A stretch of DNA of 64,000 nt from Candidatus Kouleothrix ribensis (GTDB lineage: Bacteria; Chloroflexota; Chloroflexia; Chloroflexales; Roseiflexaceae), in NCBI GenBank assembly GCA_016722075.1, contig JADKGW010000001.1, forward strand, positions 1,426,001 to 1,490,000, read 5' to 3'. Shown piece by piece: positions 9,087 to 18,400 of the stretch. Made by a program: the position numbers and the translations under genes. Within the stretch, counting starts at the first letter, position 1; every line of letters starts with the position of its first letter. Below the pieces are notes generated by a model that saw only the letters and a program-made list of their open reading frames with translations, did not search any database and was not told the origin of the DNA.

Positions 9087-10016
9087 ATGAACAACTATCA
9101 CTTTGGCCGCGGCCGGGCCAGGCTGGCGCCCTACCTGCTACTATTACCGGGTTTTCTGTTCTACGTGGTGATCATGCTGGGGCCGTCGATCGCGACGAGC
9201 GTGTACTCGTTTACCGATGCCAGCGGCATCAAAGGCGTCGCTGTCCACTGGATCGGGCTGCAGAACTACCGCGAATTCCTGTTCATGGGCCAGGCGTCGC
9301 TCGACAACTATGCCGCGCTTGTGCGGACGCTGGTGTTCTGTTTCTTCGTGACCACCATCCAGTTTTCGCTGGGCCTGGTGCTGGCGCTGCTGGTCAACCA
9401 GCGCTTGAAGGGCGTCAATATGTTTCGCACGCTCTTCTTTATGCCGGTGATCCTGGGCGCGGTCATCCAGGGCCTGATCTGGTCGCTGTTTCTGTACCCG
9501 CTGGGCGGCCCGCTGGCGAGCCTGCTCGGCGTGTTTGGCCTGAAGTCCGAGTTCCTGGGCGGGCAGCCGACCGAGGCCATGGCCTGGGTGATCGTGGTAC
9601 AGATCTGGGCTAACCTGGGCACCACCATGATGATCTTCATCGCCGGGCTGCAGACCATTCCGGGCGAGCTGTACGAGGTGGTGCGGATCGATGGCGCAAA
9701 CGCCTGGCAGACCTTCAAGAACGTCACGTGGCCGCTGCTGACATCGAGCGTAAACACCAATTTGCTGCTGAATATCATCGGCTCCCTGCAGGCCTGGCAG
9801 CTGTTCCTGGTGTTGCTGGGCTACCGCAACGGCACCCAGGTGTTGGGCTACCTGATCTTCGCCCAGGGTTTCGGCCAGACATCGGGGAGCGTCACGAGCG
9901 CCTTCCGGCAGGGCTACGCCGCTTCGGCCTCGATCGTCCTATTCTGCCTGGTGCTGATCATTGGCCTGCCGGTACAGTACCTGCTGCGGCGCAGGGAAGC
10001 GAGGATACTGGGATGA
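9087..10016 (+). CDS. Sugar ABC transporter permease (MalF type)
   Basis: This 309-aa inner-membrane protein has six predicted helices and the ABC permease EAA loop (EVVRIDGANAWQTFKNVTWP), which contacts the ATPase. The ATG at 9087 is preferred over an in-frame GTG at 9075 because GGAG sits 6 nt upstream of it. Its stop overlaps the start of the next permease (ATGA), indicating translational coupling. It belongs to the importer operon with the SBP at 7652. Confidence 0.93.
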   Translation: MNNYHFGRGRARLAPYLLLLPGFLFYVVIMLGPSIATSVYSFTDASGIKGVAVHWIGLQNYREFLFMGQASLDNYAALVRTLVFCFFVTTIQFSLGLVLALLVNQRLKGVNMFRTLFFMPVILGAVIQGLIWSLFLYPLGGPLASLLGVFGLKSEFLGGQPTEAMAWVIVVQIWANLGTTMMIFIAGLQTIPGELYEVVRIDGANAWQTFKNVTWPLLTSSVNTNLLLNIIGSLQAWQLFLVLLGYRNGTQVLGYLIFAQGFGQTSGSVTSAFRQGYAASASIVLFCLVLIIGLPVQYLLRRREARILG

Positions 10017-10885
10017 GCACACTAACCGCAAACGAATCAAGCAACCCGCGCGCACAGCGGCGCTCTGCGCTCCAGCGAATTGGCCTGGGCCGCATTGGTG
10101 CGTATGTACTGCTGATCATCTTTGCGATCATCTACATCGGGCCGCTGCTGATGCTGGTCAATACATCGCTGAAGAGCCTGCCCGACTTCATGAAGAGCGC
10201 GACGGCCCCGGCAACCCGGCTGAACTTCGGCAATTTCGTCGATGCCTGGAACAAGGCCAACTTCCTGCGCTACCTGACCAACACGCTGATCTATACCGTC
10301 TCGGCCACCGCTATCTATGTGATTACGGCCGTCCTGGTGGCGTTCCCGATCTCGCGCGGCTACGTCAAAGGCGCGAATGTGCTGCTGACGTTGTACGTGA
10401 TCGCGCTGTTCCTGCCGGTAGCGCTGATCCCGCAGTTTCAGCTGATGCTGAGCCTGGGGCTGTACAACAACCCGATCGGCTACATTATGCTGTTCCTGGT
10501 CAACCCGATCGGGGTGGTCATTCTGGTGAACTACATCAAGACGCTGCCGATCGAGCTGGATGAGGCGGCGGCCATGGATGGCTGCGGCTATTTCCGCTTT
10601 ATGACCTCGATTATCTTCCCGCTGATCCAACCGGCCATCGCTACCGTCGCAGTGCTGCACGCGATCGGCATCTGGAATGAGCTGATCCTGCCGACGATCT
10701 ACCTGACCAGCAAGGAGTACTACCCGATCACGCGCGGCATGATCGTGTTCCAGGGTGTGTATGGCAGCAACTGGCCTACGCTGGCGGCCGCCGTGTTGAT
10801 CATGACGCTGCCGATGCTGGTGCTGTTCCTGGTGCTGCAGCGCTACATCGTTTCGGGCCTGACGGCCGGCGCCGTCAAGGGTTGA
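10013..10885 (+). CDS. Sugar ABC transporter permease (MalG type)
   Basis: This 290-aa protein has a cytoplasmic N-terminus, six predicted helices and an EAA loop (ELDEAAAMDGCGYFRF). It overlaps the upstream permease by 4 nt and forms the membrane channel with it. No nucleotide-binding subunit follows. The importer must therefore use an ATPase encoded elsewhere, as is common for MsmK-like shared ATPases. Confidence 0.93.
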   Translation: MSTLTANESSNPRAQRRSALQRIGLGRIGAYVLLIIFAIIYIGPLLMLVNTSLKSLPDFMKSATAPATRLNFGNFVDAWNKANFLRYLTNTLIYTVSATAIYVITAVLVAFPISRGYVKGANVLLTLYVIALFLPVALIPQFQLMLSLGLYNNPIGYIMLFLVNPIGVVILVNYIKTLPIELDEAAAMDGCGYFRFMTSIIFPLIQPAIATVAVLHAIGIWNELILPTIYLTSKEYYPITRGMIVFQGVYGSNWPTLAAAVLIMTLPMLVLFLVLQRYIVSGLTAGAVKG

Positions 10886-10963
10886 TGCTTGCGACGCAGG
10901 CCGAACCAAGCACCGGCCGACTACCAGGCGCTACCCGTGTTACGAATGCTATAGGCTTACACG

Positions 10964-11791
10964 ATGAAACCGTATGTACTACCAACACTGAGCCTGCTGG
11001 CCGCGCTGGTGCTGCTGGCAGCCTGTGCTGCGGCGCCGCTCGCCGGCCCCACCGCCACGCCGATCGCTGTTCAGGCCGGCTGGAAGCTGGCCTGGCACGA
11101 CGAATTTGCCGGCACCGCGATCGATCGCTCGAACTGGGCCTTCGACATCGGCGGCGGCGGGTGGGGCAATGGCGAAGCCGAGTATTATACCTCGCGCCCC
11201 GAGAATGCCCGCATCGAGGGCGGCATGCTGGTGATCGAAGCCCGCCAGGAAAAACTCGAGGGATCGTACTACACCTCGGCCCGGCTGAAGACCCAGGGGC
11301 TGCAGGCATTCCAGTATGGGCGGATCGAGGCGCGCTTGAAAGTGCCCGGCGGCGCCGGCTTGTGGCCGGCGTTCTGGATGCTCGGCGCCAACTTCAACGG
11401 GAAGAACTGGCCCGACTGCGGTGAGATCGACATTATGGAGTACATCGGTAAAGAGCCGGATCTGATCATGGGCACCTTGCACGGGCCAGGCTACTCGGGC
11501 GCGCTGGGCCTGAGCAAGTGGAACCGGCAGAAGTACAACATTGCCGATGCCTTCCATACCTACGCGGTCGAGTGGCAACCCGATCAGCTGACCTGGTACT
11601 ACGATGGGGTGCCATATTTTACGGCCACGCGTGCCGATGTAGGCGATCGGCCGTGGGTGTTCGATCAGCCATTCTTCATCATCCTCAACCTGGCGGTGGG
11701 CGGCCAGCTGGCCGGTATCATCAGCCCGCAAACCAGCTTCCCCGCGCAGCTGCAGGTCGACTATGTGCGGGTATTCCAGGTGGACGCGTAG
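10964..11791 (+). CDS. GH16 beta-glucanase lipoprotein (laminarinase-like)
   Basis: This 275-aa protein has a lipoprotein signal peptide (LLAAC, C21) and one GH16 catalytic domain (about 40-275). The GH16 active-site motif GEIDIME gives E154 as nucleophile, D156 as helper and E159 as acid/base. The flanking sequence (GGAGLWPAFWMLG, MGTLHGPGYSG) resembles bacterial endo-1,3-beta-glucanases. It would act on the cell surface, cutting beta-glucan into oligosaccharides for the adjacent importer. It lies 78 bp after the permease, probably in the same transcript. Confidence 0.93.
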   Translation: MKPYVLPTLSLLAALVLLAACAAAPLAGPTATPIAVQAGWKLAWHDEFAGTAIDRSNWAFDIGGGGWGNGEAEYYTSRPENARIEGGMLVIEARQEKLEGSYYTSARLKTQGLQAFQYGRIEARLKVPGGAGLWPAFWMLGANFNGKNWPDCGEIDIMEYIGKEPDLIMGTLHGPGYSGALGLSKWNRQKYNIADAFHTYAVEWQPDQLTWYYDGVPYFTATRADVGDRPWVFDQPFFIILNLAVGGQLAGIISPQTSFPAQLQVDYVRVFQVDA

Positions 11792-11895
11792 ATTAGGCCA
11801 GGCGGCTGCCTACCGTAATCCGGCATCCGGGCAACCTGTGGGGCGTTCTACATTCATGGATCGATGGCAACCAACCCACGACCAAAGGGGGCACA

Positions 11896-14505
11896 ATGTC
11901 ACCGCGACAACCATGGTTTGCGCTTATTACCATATGCGCCGGCCTGCTCGCCGGCATGGGGCTGATCGCACCGGCTGTTCCGGCCCGCGCCGCCGCGCCG
12001 CTCGTCGTCGATACCTTCGAGGCCGGGCTGCCGGCTGGGCACGATGCCAATAACAACCCGATCGGCTTCAACACCTTCCAGGATCCGAACGCGGCTACCA
12101 GCGTTGCGATTGCCACCACGGCCGCGCCGCCGGTGGCGGTGCCCGGCGCCGGCAACCCGAACAACGTGCTGAAAATCGATCTCAATGTCGTCTCGTATGC
12201 CGGCTTCACCCACAGCTTCGAAAACCCCGCGCTCGACCAGTGGGTTACGCAGGATTGGAGCGCCTACGAGGGCATCTCGTTCTGGCTCTACGGCAACAAC
12301 AGCGGCACGACCCTGTTCGTGGATGTGCTCGACAACCGCAACAGCCCGCCGCATGCCAACGACGACGCCGAGCGCTGGTCGATCGATGTGATCGATAATG
12401 TGAGCGGCTGGCGCCAGATCCAGCTGCCGTTCGCGAATATGCACCGCAAAGAGGTCGGCAACGGCGCGCCTAACGACGGCTTCGGCCTGACCGAGGTGTA
12501 TGGCTGGGCGCTAGGCTCGATCACCACCCCCAGCGCGCAGACCTACTACGTCGACGATCTGGCGCTCTACGGCGTTGCGCCGGTGCGCCCGCTGACGGTA
12601 GGCCTCACCTCGACCAGCTACCCGGTGACTGAGGGCGGCACGGCGACGGTTACAGCCAAGCTGAGCAAGCCCTCGCCCAACCCGGTGACGGTGTCGTACG
12701 CGACGACATTTGGCGCGGCCGTGCCCAACCGCGATTACACGCCGGTTGCCGGCACGCTGACCTTCCCGCCCAACGTCACGCAGCAGTCGTTCAGCGTCAC
12801 GACCATCAACAACAGCAAATACCAGGGCGAGCGCGGCGTACTGGTCGAGTTAGCCAACCCGACTGGCGGAGCGGCGCTGGGCATCCCGCCAGTGGCGCGG
12901 GTGAACATCCTCGACAACGAGCCCTACGACCCGGCGCTGCTCGACGATTTCGAAACCTACCCGTACCTCTGGTCGGCCGATAGCAAGGCCGTGCTGAGCA
13001 ACCCCGAGCTGGCCGCCGGCAGCCCCGGCGCGCTGCCCGGCCAGGGTGCCTACGAGCATGTGCTGCAGGTGGGCCAGAAGAACGGCAATGGCACCTATGC
13101 GTTTGGCCGCAGCTTCCCGATCGGCCAGGATTGGAGCGACTCAGGTGGGCTGAGTTTCTGGTACTACGGCCAGAACAGCGGCAAGAACATCGAGGTGAAG
13201 CTGGCCAACAACCAGGCCGGCGTCGGCACCCCCGCAGATTGGCAGCTGGCCTGGAGCGACGAGTTCAATAGCAAGCGCGGCACTCTGCCGAATGCCAGCG
13301 TCTGGGGCTACGAGCTTGGCGACGGCACCGTCAATGGCATTCCGGGCTGGGGCAACGACGAGCTCGAATACTACACCAACAGCGCCGACAACGCCGCCAC
13401 CGACGGCCAGGGCAACCTGGTGATCACCACCAAGGCAGCCAACGGATCGCTGCAGTGCTACTACGGCCCGTGCAAGTATACCTCGGCGCGCCTGCTGACC
13501 AAGAGCCGCTTCGAGGTGGCCTACGGCCGGGTCGAGGCGCGCGTCAAGGTGCCGCGCGGCGCTGGGCTGTGGCCGGCCTTCTGGATGCTCGGCAGCGACA
13601 TCGACCAGGTCAACTGGCCGCAGGCCGGCGAGATCGACATCATGGAGCATGTCGGCCGGCTGCCCTACCAGATTTTCGGCACCTTGCACGGCCCCGGCTA
13701 TTCGGGCGGGCAGAGCTACGGCCGCAGCTACGACTTCGCCCAGCCAGTCGCCGACAACTTCCACACCTTCGCGGTCGAGTGGCAGCCGAATAAGATCGTC
13801 TGGTATGTTGACGGCATCCAGTACCACCAGGCCACGCCGAACGACGCGTTCTTGCAGGGCAAGCAGTGGGTCTACAACCACCCATTCTATATGCTGCTGA
13901 ACGTGGCGATCGGCGGCAATTTCGGCGGCGCGGTTGGCGCCAACATAAGCTTGCCGCAGACGACGCTGGTCGATTATGTGCGGCTGTACCAGGCCAGGCC
14001 GCGCCTGGTGCAATTCGCAGCCACATTCCGCGATAGCTTCAGCGGCTGGCAGCAGGTGCGCATTCCATTCACGGCATTCCAGGGCCTGCCGGGGCAGACG
14101 CTCGATCTGACCAATGTTCAGCGGATCAGCCTGCAGGTGCCGGGCGGTATGCGCAAACCCGTGCAGCTCGACCAGCTGCGGCTGGCCTGCGCGAATGACG
14201 TGACCGTGACCAGCACGGCCGATAGCGGCACCGGCTCGCTGCGCAAGGCGCTCGGCAGCGTGTGTGTCGGCGGAAGCGTCCACTTCGCGCCGGCGCTGGC
14301 CGGCCAGACGATCACCCTGACCTCCGGGGCCGATCGCGCTGGGCAAGAATGTCACGCTGGATGGGAGCGCGGCGGCCGGGCTGACGATCAGCGGCAACCA
14401 TACCGACCGGGTGCTGATCGTCAACGGCGGTACAACCGCAACCGTTCGTGCGCTGACGCTAACCAACGGCTATGGCTTCCAGTTAGCCGGTGGCGTGTTG
14501 AATAA
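11896..14505 (+). CDS. Secreted multidomain GH16 glucanase, main frame (frameshifted near the 3' end)
   Basis: A signal peptide (cleavage after ARA, about residue 33) precedes a carbohydrate-binding-type beta-sandwich (about 34-230) and a Calx-beta domain (about 232-345). A second beta-sandwich follows, and the GH16 domain (about 445-698) is inserted inside it. Catalytic residues are E579, D581 and E584 in GEIDIMEH. After about residue 777 a right-handed beta-helix begins (STADSGTGSLRKAL). Sense is lost at residue 811, and the last 59 codons are out of frame. The true continuation is in the frame used at 14330-15271. AAAGGGGG precedes the ATG. The intact product would have about 1124 aa. Confidence 0.88.
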   Translation: MSPRQPWFALITICAGLLAGMGLIAPAVPARAAAPLVVDTFEAGLPAGHDANNNPIGFNTFQDPNAATSVAIATTAAPPVAVPGAGNPNNVLKIDLNVVSYAGFTHSFENPALDQWVTQDWSAYEGISFWLYGNNSGTTLFVDVLDNRNSPPHANDDAERWSIDVIDNVSGWRQIQLPFANMHRKEVGNGAPNDGFGLTEVYGWALGSITTPSAQTYYVDDLALYGVAPVRPLTVGLTSTSYPVTEGGTATVTAKLSKPSPNPVTVSYATTFGAAVPNRDYTPVAGTLTFPPNVTQQSFSVTTINNSKYQGERGVLVELANPTGGAALGIPPVARVNILDNEPYDPALLDDFETYPYLWSADSKAVLSNPELAAGSPGALPGQGAYEHVLQVGQKNGNGTYAFGRSFPIGQDWSDSGGLSFWYYGQNSGKNIEVKLANNQAGVGTPADWQLAWSDEFNSKRGTLPNASVWGYELGDGTVNGIPGWGNDELEYYTNSADNAATDGQGNLVITTKAANGSLQCYYGPCKYTSARLLTKSRFEVAYGRVEARVKVPRGAGLWPAFWMLGSDIDQVNWPQAGEIDIMEHVGRLPYQIFGTLHGPGYSGGQSYGRSYDFAQPVADNFHTFAVEWQPNKIVWYVDGIQYHQATPNDAFLQGKQWVYNHPFYMLLNVAIGGNFGGAVGANISLPQTTLVDYVRLYQARPRLVQFAATFRDSFSGWQQVRIPFTAFQGLPGQTLDLTNVQRISLQVPGGMRKPVQLDQLRLACANDVTVTSTADSGTGSLRKALGSVCVGGSVHFAPALAGQTITLTSGADRAGQECHAGWERGGRADDQRQPYRPGADRQRRYNRNRSCADANQRLWLPVSRWRVE

Positions 14506-15271
14506 CGGCACGCTGACGCTCGACCACGTGGCCGTGACCGGCAACACCATGACCACCAACGCCGGCGATTTCTGGCAGGGTGGCGGCGGAATCTACAACG
14601 GCGATGGCGCCACGCTCAACCTGATCGACAGCAGCGTGTCGAACAACACGGCCGGCTGGTCGGGCGGTGGCATCTACGCGTTCTTCAACAGCACCACCAC
14701 GATCGTGCGCAGCACCATCAGCGGCAACCTATCGAGCGATGTCGGTGGCGGCATCCGCTCGCTAGGCACCATGACCATCAGCAACAGCACGATCAGCGGC
14801 AACAGCGCGACCGGCTGGCATGGCGGGGCGATCTTCCATACCGACGGCGCGATGGAGATTAGCAGCTCGACGATCGCCAATAACATTGGCCCAGACTTCG
14901 CACCATCGGCGATCTTTATTGGCTCGTTCAACGCTACGGTGCCGAGCCTGAAGCTGACCAATACGCTGATCACCGGCAATCACACGTTTGCCTGCGAGCA
15001 GCATGCGGCCGGCACGGTTAGCCTGGTTTCGGGCGGCCACAACCTGGTGCAAGACGACACCTGCAGCCCGGTTGCGAGCGACCTGATTGTGGGCAATGCC
15101 ACGATCGGCCCGCTGGCCAGCAACGGCGGCCCGACGCCGACCCACGCGCTGCTGGCCGGCAGCCCGGCGATCGACGCGGCCGACGACGCGCTATCGCCAG
15201 CGACCGACCAGCGCGGTGTGGCGCGGCCGCAGGGCGCGCACGCCGACATCGGCGCATACGAGGCGCCGTAG
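14411..15271 (+). CDS. C-terminal beta-helix part of the frameshifted GH16 protein
   Basis: This frame continues the protein above. Read from 14330 it gives PIALGKNVTLDGSAAAGLTI, which joins smoothly to the sequence lost at the GGGG tract (14326-14329). It encodes Asn/Gly/Ser-rich parallel beta-helix repeats (SNNTAGWSGGGIY and similar). It ends in the motif of many Chloroflexota surface proteins (SPAIDAADD, DQRGVARPQ, DIGAYE). The first ATG in frame is 14411, with no ribosome-binding site, so it is probably not a separate gene. One extra G explains the break, either a real mutation or a sequencing error. Confidence 0.75.
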   Translation: MLIVNGGTTATVRALTLTNGYGFQLAGGVLNNGTLTLDHVAVTGNTMTTNAGDFWQGGGGIYNGDGATLNLIDSSVSNNTAGWSGGGIYAFFNSTTTIVRSTISGNLSSDVGGGIRSLGTMTISNSTISGNSATGWHGGAIFHTDGAMEISSSTIANNIGPDFAPSAIFIGSFNATVPSLKLTNTLITGNHTFACEQHAAGTVSLVSGGHNLVQDDTCSPVASDLIVGNATIGPLASNGGPTPTHALLAGSPAIDAADDALSPATDQRGVARPQGAHADIGAYEAP

Positions 15272-15298
15272 CCTGCGCCTGGCCCCATTGTACCCGAA

Positions 15299-15340
15299 GG
15301 GGCGCCGAGAACCGCAGTGCATTGCGGCTCTCGGCGCCCC
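15299..15340 (+). terminator. Strong hairpin after the GH16 gene
   Basis: GGGGCGCCGAGA pairs perfectly with TCTCGGCGCCCC, followed inward by CCGCA/TGCGG. It lies 28 nt after the stop. No T-run follows, so termination may be partial, letting transcription reach the phosphorylase gene. Confidence 0.55.
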
Positions 15341-15444
15341 ACCACCCGCACCGCCACCGTGCTGCCATAGGCAGAATTTGCCCATCATGTGGCTGCGGCG
15401 CACGCCCGGTGCTATACACGGCCGCAGCGAAAAGAAGATGCCCT

Positions 15445-18400
15445 ATGAACACACATGCACCTGCGATCTGGATTGGCGACAGCAGCTATCGCTCGGCTGA
15501 CGATGCCGTGCAAGGCGGCTACGTCGCGCTGCATGGCGAGCAGTATTACCGGATCACGCACTACGACCAGCTGGCGCCGTTCTTTATGACGATCGTCAGC
15601 AGCGCGGATCACTGGCTGTTTCTCGCCAGCACCGGCGGGATCACCGCCGGCCGCGTGAACGCCGAGTCGGCGCTGTTTCCATACTATACGGTCGACAAGA
15701 TCACCGAGAATAGCGAACACACCGGCAGCAAGGCGATCGTGCTGGCCACGCGCGGCGGGCGCACCGCCCTGTGGGAGCCGTTCTCCGAGCGCTATGCCGG
15801 TATATACCGGCTCGAGCGGCACCTGTATAAAAACCTGTACGGCAACAAGCTGCTGTTCGAGGAGCTTAACCACGACCTGGGGCTGGCCTACAGCTACGCC
15901 TGGCACATGGGCGATCGCTTCGGCTTCATCAAGACGGCCTGGCTACGCAATACTGCTGCGGCGCCATGCACGCTCGAGGTTCTCGATGGCCTGCAGAATC
16001 TGCTGCCGTATGGCGCTACCAACGCACTGCAGGGCGCATTCAGCAACCTGCTCGACGCCTACAAGCGCAGCGAGCTTGAGCCGCAGACCGGGCTGGCGAT
16101 CTTCACACTCAACGCGACGCTGACCGACCTGGCCGAGCCGAGCGAGTCGCTTAAGGCGACGACTGTCTGGCAGGTGGGCCTTGCCCAAGCCGACTACCTG
16201 CTCTGCTCAGAGCAGCTGGATGCCTTCAGGCATGGCCGGCCGATCTGCCAGGAGACGGAGATTCGTGGCCGGCGCGGCGCATATTTCGCCCACGCCAGGT
16301 TCGATCTGGCCGGCGGCCAGCAGCGCACGTGGCAGATCGTCGCCGATGTCAACCAGGATAGCGCCGGCATTGCCGCGCTGCTGCACGAGCTACAGGCCGG
16401 CCCGGCAGCGCTGGCCGCGCGGCTCAGGCACGATATCGATCAAGGCTCGGCCGACCTGATGCGGATCGTTGCGTGCGCCGATGGGCTTCAGCTGACCGGC
16501 GACACCCTGAGCGCGGCCCGCCACCGCTCGAATGTGCTGTTCAACGTCATGCGCGGCGGCGTGTTCGCCAACAACTACCAGGTCGATACCGCCGACCTGC
16601 GCGCGTTTATGGCCGCCCGGAATCGGGCCATCCTGCATGAGCAGCCGGCGTTTTTTGCCGAGCTGCCCGCGACGATCGGCATGCACCCGCTGCACGCCCG
16701 CGCCGCAGCCACCGGCTCGAGCGACCTGGCGCGGCTGTGCTACGAATACCTGCCGCTGACCTTCAGCCGGCGGCATGGCGACCCGAGCCGGCCCTGGAAC
16801 AAATTTGCGATCAACACCAAGAACCCTGATGGCACGCGCAAGCTGGATTACGAAGGCAATTGGCGCGATATTTTTCAGAACTGGGAGGCGCTGGCCTATG
16901 CCTACCCCGAGTTCGTCGAGGGCATGATCTGTACTTTCCTCAACGCCACCACCGCCGATGGCTACAACCCCTACCGTGTGACGCGTAGTGGGGTGGAGTG
17001 GGAGGTGCCCGAGCCAGGCAACCCCTGGTCGAACATCGGCTACTGGAGCGATCACCAGGTGGTTTATTTGGCCAAGCTGATCGAAATCTCGGCGAAGTTT
17101 CACCCCGGCCGGCTGGGCGAATTGCTCGATCAGCGCATCTTCAGCCATGCGAATGTGCCCTACCGGATCAAAGACTACGCCGCACTGCTCGATGATTGGT
17201 ACGCGACGATCGAGTTCGACTGGACGCTGGAGCAGCGCATCGCCGAACGTGTTGCCCAGCGTGGCGCCGACGGCAAACTGCTGCTGGATGCCGAGGGGCG
17301 GGTGGTGCATGCCACGCTGGCCGAGAAGCTACTGATCTTGCTGCTGGCCAAGCTGGTGAACCTGGTGCCCGAAGGCGGCATCTGGATGAATACGCAGCGG
17401 CCCGAATGGAACGACGCCAACAACGCGCTGGTCGGCAAGGGCCTGTCGGTGGTGACGGTCGCATATCTGCGGCGCTATATTGTGCTCTGTAGGCACCTAT
17501 TTGCCTCCAGCGCCGCGCCCGGCCTCGTGGTGTCGGTCGAGCTTGGCGAGCTGTTTCACGCGGTCGGCGCCAGCCTGGCCGAACACCAGCCGGCGCTCGA
17601 GGCAACCTTCAGCGACGCGCGGCGCCGCGCAGCGATGGACGCGCTGGGCCAGGCTGGCAGCGCCTATCGCACCCACTACTACCAGCATGGCCGCTCGGGC
17701 GCGGAAACGCGCTTGAGCCTGCCCGAGGTGCTGGCGCTGCTCGACCTGGCCCAGCACTACGCCGAGCACACGCTGCACGCCAATCGGCGCGACGACGGCC
17801 TCTACCACACCTACAATGTGCTGCGGCTTGGCAAGGGCAGCGCCGCGATCGACCGGCTCGATATCATGCTTGAAGGGCAGGTCGCGATCCTCTCGGCCGG
17901 CCTGCTCACCAGCGAGCAGGCGCTTGTGCTGTTGCACAGCCTGCGGCAGAGCCGGCTGTATCGCGCCGATCAGCAGAGCTACCTGCTCTACCCCGACCGC
18001 GATCTACCGGGCTTTCTCCACAAGAACTGCCTCACCCACGACCAGGTGCGTGGCTCGGCGCTGGTGGCCGCGCTGGTTGAACAGGGTGATCGCAGCCTGA
18101 TCGTGCGCGATCTCAATGGCGTCTACCACTTCAACGGCAGCTTCCGCAACGCCAACGATGCCCGCCAGGCGCTGGCACGGCTCCAGCTCGAAGAACACTA
18201 CGCAATGCTGGTCGCAGCCGAGGCAGAGCACATCCTGGGATTGTTCGAGCAGGTCTTCCAGCACAGCGCGTTCACTGGCCGCTCGGGCACATTCTTTGCC
18301 TACGAGGGGCTAGGCAGCGTCTACTGGCATATGGTGGCGAAGCTGCTGCTGGCGGTGCAGGAAACCACGCTGCGCGCAGAGGCATCCGGCGCAGCACCGG

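Noticed and set aside
13141..14466. 441-aa minus-strand frame opposite the GH16 domain
   Set aside because: It is a compositional shadow of the GC-rich GH16 gene, with no ribosome-binding site or domain.
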